This document shows positions 54,551-62,514 of a stretch of 64,000 nucleotides of DNA, in pieces. Under the pieces are notes generated by a model, which was not told the DNA's origin, did not search any database, and saw only the letters and a program-made list of their open reading frames with translations. Source of the DNA: JAIXWP01 sp041391745 (GTDB lineage Bacteria; Bacteroidota; Bacteroidia; Flavobacteriales_D; Sanyastnellaceae); contig JAWKNK010000002.1 of the NCBI GenBank assembly GCA_041391745.1, positions 124,001-188,000 of the forward strand, written 5' to 3'. How positions within the stretch are numbered: the stretch's first letter is position 1; each line of letters begins with the position of its first letter. The translations under genes were made by a program, and so were the position numbers.

Positions 54551-57500
54551 ATGAGAAGTCTAATATTCTCCTTGGCGCTCGTATTCTGTAGTGTACAAGG
54601 ATGGGCAGTAATGGCCACAATTACCGATTTGACGTTTGATGATGCCTCTAGTATTACACCATGGGCAGGAGTTGCTGACGCAAGTACGGCCGAAGCTTCA
54701 ATAGCATGGGATGCAACTGGTGCAATCCAATTTTCGGGAACCAATGCGACAGGCGGCGTTGGAAGAGCTTTCATTTTCCAATACATCGATGGTGCTGTCG
54801 ATTATCAAGGCGCATCAACTGTAGAACTTTCGTTTGATATAAAACTAGCATCTCCCTAAGTGGTGCTGCAATTCATCTTCAAACAGAATTTCCAGGTGCT
54901 GGAACCATCAACACATTTGATATTCAAAATAACAGTATCAATGAGACAACGTGGACCACACTCACCTATACCTTTAATAATATAACGGCGGGCAACTTAT
55001 TTAGAATTCACTTCAACCTTGCTGCTGGTGCCTTTGTTGGTGCAGGAGGAAGCATTTTAGTTGACAACATTCAGCTAAACACTGCAACTGCTGTCGTTTC
55101 TGGATGTACCAACTCCACGGCTGTCAACTACAATCCTGGAGCTACAGTAGACAATGGAACGTGTCAATACAATGTTGTATTCCAAGTTGACATGAACAAT
55201 GTAACTGATGGTTTCACCACTCCAGAATTGAATGGAACCTTTAACGGGTGGTGTGGCAATTGCGCAGTTATGTCTGATGCCGATATGAACGGTATTTGGG
55301 ACGTCGCTTTAGTGCTAACTCAAGGTTCGTATGAGTACAAGTTTTCTGCCGATAACTGGAATATTCAAGAAGTGCTCACACAAGGTGACCCTTGTACGGT
55401 AGGTGCTTCACCATTTGTGAATCGACCGCTTACAGTAACTGGAAATGCAACTTTGCCTGCAGTATGCTGGGCATCATGTTCCGCTTGTGACGGAGGACAG
55501 GAGGTGGACTTCCAACATTGACATTTGACGATGCGGCAAGTATCACACCTTGGATCACTGCTGGCGATGCTTCATTGCCCGAAGCTTCTATGACTTGGAA
55601 TCCAACAGGAGTTACTACTGGAGCATTACAAATTTCTGGATCAAATACATCAGCAGGAATTGGACGTGCTTACATTTCAATACACAGATAATACCGTGGA
55701 TTATGCAGGAGCCACCAATGTTGAAGTATCATTTGATATAAAGTTGGGCGCTCCTTTAAATGGTGCTTCAGTGCACCTTCAAACAGAGCTTCCAGGAGTT
55801 GGTACAGTCAATAATTTTGATATTCAAAACCAAGGCTTGAATGAGTCAACATGGACGCACCTTACATATAGTTATAGCGGTGTAGGTGTAGGTTCTATTT
55901 TTAGAATTCACTTCAACATTGCTGCAGGAGCGTTTGTGGGTGCTGGAGGAACACTTTTGATTGATAATATTCAAGTGACAGAAGCTGCTCCGACGGTATT
56001 AGGATGTATGGACAACACTGCTGTGAACTACAATCCAGCAGCAACAGAAGACAATGGAAGTTGTCAATACAATATCACCTTCCAAGTAGACATGAACAAT
56101 GTAACGGATGGATTTACTACGCCTGAAGTAAACGGAACGTTTAACTCTTGGTGTGGAAACTGTGCTTCTATGAGCGATGCAAACACGGACGGAATTTGGG
56201 ACGTTACGATTACACTCACTCAAGGAAATTATGAATTCAAGTTTTCTGCTGACAACTGGAATATTCAAGAGGCCTTATCTCAAGGCTCTTCATGTACAGT
56301 TGGTGTTGAACCAACAGTAAACCGCTCACTTTCGGTTACTGGAAATGCTACATTACCAGCAGTATGTTGGAACTCGTGCACAGCTTGTAGTACAGGCAGC
56401 GGAGAAGGACTTGTGAATTTGACTTTTGATGATGCAGCATCAATTACACCTTGGCAACAAGTGGCAGATGCAACATTGCCTGAAGCTTCAATGGTGTGGA
56501 ATCCTACAGGAGTTGCTACAGGTGCATTAGAAGCATCTGGAACGAATACTTCATCTGCGATAGGTCGTGCTTACATCTTCCAATATTTAGACCCAAGTTT
56601 AGATTACGCAGGATCAAGCAGTGTTCAACTTTCATTTGATATCAAATTATCTCAACCTTTGAGTGGTGCAGCGATCCACCTTCAAACAGAAATGCCTGGT
56701 ATTGGTACCGTAAACAATTTCGATATTCAAAACCAGGGTGTAAATGAATCGACTTGGACGCATTTGACCTATGACTTCAACAATATTGGAAGTGGAACAA
56801 TATTCAGAATGAATTTCAACCTATCTGCAGGCGCATTTGTTGGTGCTGGAGGCGGAATTTTAGTTGATAATATTCTTCTTGTTTCAACAGGTACTGAAGT
56901 CCCTGGTTGTACGGACCCTACTGCTGTGAACTACGACGCAGCTGCTCAAATTGATAATGGAAGTTGTATTTACACAGTTACATTCCAAGTGAATATGAAT
57001 GGTGTAACTGCGCCATTTACAACTCCAGAAGTTAATGGTAACTTCAATGGATGGTGCGGTGGATGCTTGCCAATGACCGATGCCAACAATGATGGAATTT
57101 GGGAAGCAAGTACGACTTTGGCACAAGGAAATTATGAGTTTAAATATGCAGCTGATGGCTGGGCAATTGAAGAAAGTTTGACTCCAGGATCACCTTGTAC
57201 ATTTACTTCTGGACCTTTCACCAATAGAACTTTGACTGTTGATGGAAACATCACCTTCGATGCAAATTGTTGGGGCACGTGCGATGTTGCAACCATGGCA
57301 TTGTATGAAGATAATGACGGTGATGGATTTGGAACAGGTTCTGCTAGAATGTTCTGTTCTATGCCAGCAAGCGGTTATAGTGTCAATGATACCGACTGTA
57401 ACGACAACAACGCAGCAATCTACCCAGGTGCAACGAAGTTTGTGGAAACAGCACTGACGACGATTGTGATGGACTGGTTAACGAGGGATGTTCGGTTTCA

Positions 57501-58799
57501 GCTATTGCAAATGACAATTTCTCTAATGCTACAAGTGTTGTAGGGGCTACTTTCCCTGCATGTGCAAACCGTTTGTAAACTTAACGAATGCCACACCTTC
57601 TCCTGAGGCTACTACTTTAGCCCAGTGGGTGCTGGTCAAGATGTATGGTATGCTTTCGTAGCACAAACAAACGGTGTACGTATCACTTCTACTTCTGTGG
57701 CTTGTGATGTTGTGTTAGAACTTCACGATGCTGTTCATACTTTGTATGGTGTAGAAAATGAATCAACAACAGGTTCTGAAATTTTGGTGGCTAACAACCT
57801 TACTCCTGGTACTACTTATTATGTACTTGTAAGAAACTTCAACGCTTCATCTGTTGGAACTGTTACTACTTGTATTCAAAACTTGGCTCCAAGTGCTCCA
57901 GACAATGGAACAACATTTAATAGCCTTTGTACTTATTTGAAGTGTGACTGGAATGGTGCTCAAATCTACGGCGCAACATTGACTGCAGAGGATGGCATCA
58001 CCACTTGCCTGCATCAAGCTCGGCAACTCAAATTATGTTCTCTGCGTTTGGTGGATTGCAGTATGGTCATACTTATTCTGCTGTGTTCACATCAACATTC
58101 ATTCAAAATGATGCAGCGGGTAACCCAACAACTGTTGTTGTAACCAGCCCAGCGTATTCCATCACTATCCTAGATCACTTACCAGTGTCACTTCGTAGCA
58201 CAGACCGTTGTCCTACTACTCGCAACATTGGATCATTCATCGGAACCGATGCTATTGTATGTGGTGTATCAGGATATGAGTGGGAGTTCACTTTAGCAGA
58301 TGAGTTTGGTAACGCTATTTCATTGGATCCAGTGGTAGTTGCTGTGAATGCAAATAGCCGTTACATCAGAACCACTTCAATCAGTGGAGTTCAACCTGGA
58401 GATTACTATTTGGTACGCGTTCGTCCATTGTTCTCTTACGGTCCTGGAACTTATGGTTCATCACAAATGTTGTGTATCGCGGGAAGCGCAGGTATGACTA
58501 CTGAAGGTGGTAATGCTACTCCAAGTTTGACAAGTGTAAATGCTGAGCGTTCAGTGAAGCTTTATCCTAATCCAAACAATGGAGATATGATCAATATTCA
58601 ATTGACAGGTATCACATCAGAGACTGTTCAAGTGAATGTAATCGATGCATTGGGAAGAGTAATTACTACGAACCAATACAGCGTAAACAACTCATTCAAC
58701 GGTACCATTCTATTCGACACAAAATTGTCATCTGGAATGTACAACGTTCAGATCATCGACGGTGAAACGGTGATGACGGAGCGCATGATAATCAGATAG
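54551..58799 (+). pseudogene. Very large T9SS binding protein, frame broken by seven small deletions
   Basis: Reading across frames gives a ~1400-residue protein: signal peptide, then three tandem modules of jelly-roll (LTFDDASSITPW...) plus G-C-x-x-x-x-A-V-N-Y-N-P linker plus Cys-rich glycogen-binding-like domain, then a MopE-type acidic metal-binding motif (DNDGDGFG..., DCNDNNAAIYPGA), a long C-terminal region and a type A sorting domain (VKLYPNPNNGD). Frame breaks near 54850, 55505, 55670 (two bases), 57435, 57572, 57618 and 58004 are all deletions, and each repair restores family sequence. Its last third is paralogous to the gene at 62515. Either an assembly error or a recently broken gene. 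Confidence 0.75.
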
Positions 58800-58868
58800 A
58801 GAATTAGGGAATGAAAGAATGAGAGAATTGAATTCTTGAATCCTCGAATCCTCGAATCCTTGTAATAT

Positions 58869-58901
58869 CAAACCCCCGGACAATGTCCGGGGGTTTTTTT
58901 T
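58869..58901 (+). terminator. Intrinsic terminator after the large binding-protein gene
   Basis: CCCCCGGACA and its complement TGTCCGGGGG separated by AA-type minimal loop, followed by eight T residues. Simple GAATCCTCGAATCC repeats precede it (58831-58860). Confidence 0.88.
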
Positions 58902-58917
58902 ATAAAAAAATTCGACC

Positions 58918-58951
58918 CTTATTGTAAAAATGACAATAAGTAGTATATTAG
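58918..58951 (+). promoter_or_regulatory. Operator E and promoter of 58976
   Basis: CTTATTGTA-N5-GACAATAAG at 58918-58940, one mismatch from a perfect palindrome. TTG at 58922-58924, 19 bases, TATATTAG at 58944-58951; the same phasing as at operators B and C. Confidence 0.72.
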
Positions 58952-58975
58952 TCCTTGAAAACCAAACCAAACAAC

Positions 58976-60883
58976 ATGAAGAAACCTTTATTTACTTTAA
59001 TGGGGCTCATTATTTCTATGGGAATGATGGCTCAAAACACAATCGTGAGCTTGACATTTGACGATGATACATCGATCAGCGAATGGCAAGCTGTTGCAGA
59101 TGCAACACTTCCTGAATCAGAAATTACTTGGAATGCCAACGGTGTTACAACCGGAGCTGCCGAGATAATTGGATCAAATACTTCAGATGGAATCGGACGA
59201 GCTTACATCTATCAGTATTTAAATTCAAGTGTGAACTTCGGTAGCGCAACAAGCGTTGACGTATCGTTTGATATCAAATTGTCTCAGCCACTTGTAGGAG
59301 CTGCAATTCACTTGCAAGTAGAACTGCCTGGTGTTGGAACTGTTAACACGTTCGACATCCAAACTGCTGGAATTAACGATGCAGATTGGACACATCTAAC
59401 TTTCTCTTACGACAACGTAACTGCTGGAAATCTCTTCCGCATTCAATTCAATTTGGCTGCAGGTGCTTTTATTGGTGCAGGTGGTGGAATTATGATTGAT
59501 AACGTAGAAGTTATCGGCAATGGTTCAGGCGGAGATGATATCCCTGGTTGTATGGATGCAACTGCTAACAACTACAGTGCAGATGCTACTGTGGATGATG
59601 GCACTTGTTTATACAATGTGACTTTCCAAGTTGATATGCAAAACGTAACAGATCCATTTACAACTCCAGAAGTGAATGGTAACTTCAACGGATGGTGCGG
59701 TAACTGTGCTGCAATGTCTGACGGAGATGGAAATGGAGTATGGGAAGTAACTATTGAATTGCAAGCTGGAACTTATGAATATAAGTACGCTGCTGACAAC
59801 TGGAATATTCAAGAGGCGCTTACTGAAGGCGCTGCTTGTACTGTAAACGCTGCTCCATTCGTGAACCGCTCACTTACTGTAGGTTCACAAGAAACACTTG
59901 ATGTAGTTTGTTGGGGATCATGTAGTGCTTGTGGCGCTACAAATCCTAGCTATGACATCACCTTCCAAGTAGATATGCAAAACGTTACAGATCCGTTTAC
60001 AACACCTGAAGTAAATGGAACATTCAACAACTGGTGTGGTGGATGTGCTGCTATGACAGACGACAATGCTGATGGAATTTGGACTATCACCATTACTTTG
60101 GAAGCTGGTGAATATGAATATAAGTATGCGGCAGACTCTTGGAACATTCAAGAGGAATTGACTTCTGGAAGTACATGTACTGTTACAAATAATGGTTTCA
60201 CTAACCGTTACCTATCAGTAACAGAGGATGCAACTCTTGATGTAGTTTGTTGGGCTGCTTGCACAGGTTGTGATGTAGTTGTACCTACTTACGATGTAAC
60301 GTTCCAAGTAGATATGCAGAATGTAACAGAAACCTTTACAACACCTGAAGTAAACGGAACATTCAACAACTGGTGTGGCAACTGTGCTGCTATGACAGAT
60401 GATAATGCTGACAACATTTGGACCATCACTATTCCACTTCAAGCTGGTACTTATGATTTCAAATACTCTGCAGACGAATGGAATATTCAAGAAGAATTGA
60501 CTGAAGGTTCTTCTTGTACTAATACAGCTGACGGTTTCACTAATCGTACAATCACTGTTACTGAAGACATGACTATGGATGTAGTATGTTGGTCAACATG
60601 TGAGGCTTGTATTGTAGACAACGTAAATGAAGTTCTATTCCAGAACCTTTCTATTTACCCTAACCCAGCAAGCAATCAAATTCGTATTGACGGATTGGTG
60701 TTTAATGGTTCTATTCCGACAATCAAAATTTATGATAGCGTAGGACGTTTGGTTCAACAATCTACTGTTACCAATGTACAATCACCAGTTATTGATGTTA
60801 CATCATTAGTAAACGGTATTTACATGGTTGAGTTGGGAGTTGATGGTGTACAGTTCACTCAAAAATTAATGATCCAACATTAA
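58976..60883 (+). CDS. T9SS-secreted protein: jelly-roll plus three Cys-rich glycogen-binding-like domains
   Basis: The start at 58976 (MKKPLFTLMGLIISMGMMAQ) gives a signal peptide; an ATG at 58955 would add seven residues. 635 residues: jelly-roll (~22-185, IVSLTFDDDTSISEWQAVAD), linker GCMDATANNYSADATVDDGTC (split here only for mention), then three E-set modules (~212-320, 322-430, 432-545) each with WCG-G/N-C, DGxGxW/IW, TYEYKYAADxWNIQE and CWxxCxxC. Type A sorting domain from NLSIYPNPASNQ. Paralogue of 53402 and of the broken 54551 gene. A secreted or surface-bound glycan-binding role is inferred. Confidence 0.8.
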   Translation: MKKPLFTLMGLIISMGMMAQNTIVSLTFDDDTSISEWQAVADATLPESEITWNANGVTTGAAEIIGSNTSDGIGRAYIYQYLNSSVNFGSATSVDVSFDIKLSQPLVGAAIHLQVELPGVGTVNTFDIQTAGINDADWTHLTFSYDNVTAGNLFRIQFNLAAGAFIGAGGGIMIDNVEVIGNGSGGDDIPGCMDATANNYSADATVDDGTCLYNVTFQVDMQNVTDPFTTPEVNGNFNGWCGNCAAMSDGDGNGVWEVTIELQAGTYEYKYAADNWNIQEALTEGAACTVNAAPFVNRSLTVGSQETLDVVCWGSCSACGATNPSYDITFQVDMQNVTDPFTTPEVNGTFNNWCGGCAAMTDDNADGIWTITITLEAGEYEYKYAADSWNIQEELTSGSTCTVTNNGFTNRYLSVTEDATLDVVCWAACTGCDVVVPTYDVTFQVDMQNVTETFTTPEVNGTFNNWCGNCAAMTDDNADNIWTITIPLQAGTYDFKYSADEWNIQEELTEGSSCTNTADGFTNRTITVTEDMTMDVVCWSTCEACIVDNVNEVLFQNLSIYPNPASNQIRIDGLVFNGSIPTIKIYDSVGRLVQQSTVTNVQSPVIDVTSLVNGIYMVELGVDGVQFTQKLMIQH

Positions 60884-60904
60884 AAGTAGTGATGAGTTAA
60901 AAAT

Positions 60905-60941
60905 GGGTCATCTCGGATTCGTTCGGGGTGACCTCTTTTTT
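60905..60941 (+). terminator. Intrinsic terminator after 58976-60883
   Basis: GGTCATCTCGGA pairs imperfectly with TTCGGGGTGACC (G-T pairs allowed) around TTCG, followed by seven T residues. Confidence 0.75.
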
Positions 60942-60997
60942 TACAAGCCATTTCAATTCAATTCCTCCTTATCATTGTATTAATAACCAATAACCAC

Positions 60998-62431
60998 ATG
61001 AGTAATCAAAAAACACCTGTAGGAGCATTTGCGACGCTTGTAGTAATCTTCTTCTTTTGGGGATTTGTAGCGGCAAGCAATGACATTTTAATTCCTGTTT
61101 TTAAAGAAGCACTTAATCTTGAGCAATGGCAGTCTCAAATGATTTCATTTGCGTTTTACGTAGCCTACACAGTAGGAGCCGCAGCCTATTTTATAGCTTC
61201 AAAAATCAATGGAAAAGATATACTCAACAAAATAGGATACCGCAATGGCCTCGCATTGGGATTATTGATTTCGGCTGCAGGTACATTACTATTTATTCCT
61301 GCCGCGAACAATGCTTCGTTTCCATTATTATTGGGTGGATTGTTTATAGTAGGACTAGGTTTTGCGCTTCAGCAAACTGCGGCGAATCCGCTAGCTATCG
61401 TAATGGGCGATCCTAAGCAAGGTTCGCAAAGATTGAGTCTTGCTGGAGGTGTAAACAATGTGGGAACAACTATTGGTCCTGTAATTATCGCAATTGCCAT
61501 ATTCGGTTCTGCCTCTGGTAGTGGAGAAACAGCTTTAAGTTTGAGCAATGTAAAAACACCTTATTTGATTCTTGGAGCGGCCTTTCTTTTGGCTGCGGCA
61601 ATGTTTAAATTCTCATCAGTTCCAGATCAAATAAATCTGGAAGATAGCTCTGAAAAATCCCACCCGAATGACCATTCGGTTGAAAAAGCGAAGAGTGTCT
61701 TTTCATATCCAAATCTTACTTTGGGTATGCTTGCTATCTTCTGTTATGTGGGAGTGGAAGTTTCTACGGCAAGTAATTTGCCTGAATTCATGAAAGAACA
61801 TACTGGAATCAATAGCAGCGGAATTGCGCCTTACGTTTCTTTATTCTGGGGTAGTTTGATGATTGGACGATGGACCAGTGCTGCTGGAGCATTCAATATT
61901 TCTAAAACAACTAAATTAGTTTTAAATGTTGTTTTACCATTTGTTGCATTTGGTATTTTCATCCTCGCCAATTATCTCGGCGGGCACGACTTAGGTCCAT
62001 TCAAATACTACTGGATTTTTATCATTGGTTTGATCGTGCTTGATTATTTGAGCGGCGGAAAACCAGCCAGACAATTGCTTATATATTCATTAAGTGCAAT
62101 TGTGGCGTTGATATTCGGTATTTACTCAGAAGGTATGACAGCAGCTTTTGCTTTTATATCTGTAGGTTTGTTCTGTAGCACATTATGGCCATGCATTTTC
62201 ACTCTTGGAATCACTGGATTAGGTAAAGCTACCAATGAAGGTTCAAGCCTTTTAATTATGATGATATGTGGTGGTGGATTTATCAGTCTGCTTCAAGGAC
62301 ATCTTGCTTCACCTGAATACTTAGGGATTCAAAATAGCTATTGGGTTGGTGTTGCATGCTTTGCATATCTCGCTTTCTATGCGTTTAAAACGCGCAATTT
62401 GGAAACTGGAGAGATGCAGGGGGGACATTGA
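60998..62431 (+). CDS. MFS sugar transporter, FucP/GluP (glucose/galactose) family
   Basis: 477 residues with about 12 hydrophobic segments. FFFWGFVAASNDILIPVFKEAL at the N-terminus and LQQTAANPLAIVMGDPKQGSQRLSLAGGVNNVGTTIGP in the first half are hallmark blocks of the FucP family of proton-sugar symporters. The insert at ~200-235 is charged and probably the central cytoplasmic loop. It would import the monosaccharide released by the GH3 and GH2-like enzymes. No copy of the operator palindrome was seen in its 114-base upstream gap. Confidence 0.88.
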   Translation: MSNQKTPVGAFATLVVIFFFWGFVAASNDILIPVFKEALNLEQWQSQMISFAFYVAYTVGAAAYFIASKINGKDILNKIGYRNGLALGLLISAAGTLLFIPAANNASFPLLLGGLFIVGLGFALQQTAANPLAIVMGDPKQGSQRLSLAGGVNNVGTTIGPVIIAIAIFGSASGSGETALSLSNVKTPYLILGAAFLLAAAMFKFSSVPDQINLEDSSEKSHPNDHSVEKAKSVFSYPNLTLGMLAIFCYVGVEVSTASNLPEFMKEHTGINSSGIAPYVSLFWGSLMIGRWTSAAGAFNISKTTKLVLNVVLPFVAFGIFILANYLGGHDLGPFKYYWIFIIGLIVLDYLSGGKPARQLLIYSLSAIVALIFGIYSEGMTAAFAFISVGLFCSTLWPCIFTLGITGLGKATNEGSSLLIMMICGGGFISLLQGHLASPEYLGIQNSYWVGVACFAYLAFYAFKTRNLETGEMQGGH

Positions 62432-62465
62432 TTAGTTAGATTAGTTAGAATAGTTGGATTAGATA

Positions 62466-62500
62466 TAAAAAAAAGGGGGTATTGATACCCCCTTTTTTTA
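62466..62500. terminator. Bidirectional intrinsic terminator
   Basis: AAAAAAGGGGGTA-TTGA-TACCCCCTTTTTT between the convergent transporter gene and the minus-strand gene ending at 62515. Confidence 0.88.
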
Positions 62501-62514
62501 TTCCATTTATTCGA

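Noticed and set aside
54412..54786. Minus-strand 124-residue ORF over the operator region
   Set aside because: It overlaps a terminator, two operators and the signal-peptide region of the real plus-strand gene, and has no recognisable domain.
60884..60997. Operator palindrome upstream of the sugar transporter
   Set aside because: CTTATCATTGTA is present at about 60969, but spacing and the second arm do not match the CTTATTGTA-N5-TACAATAAG pattern.
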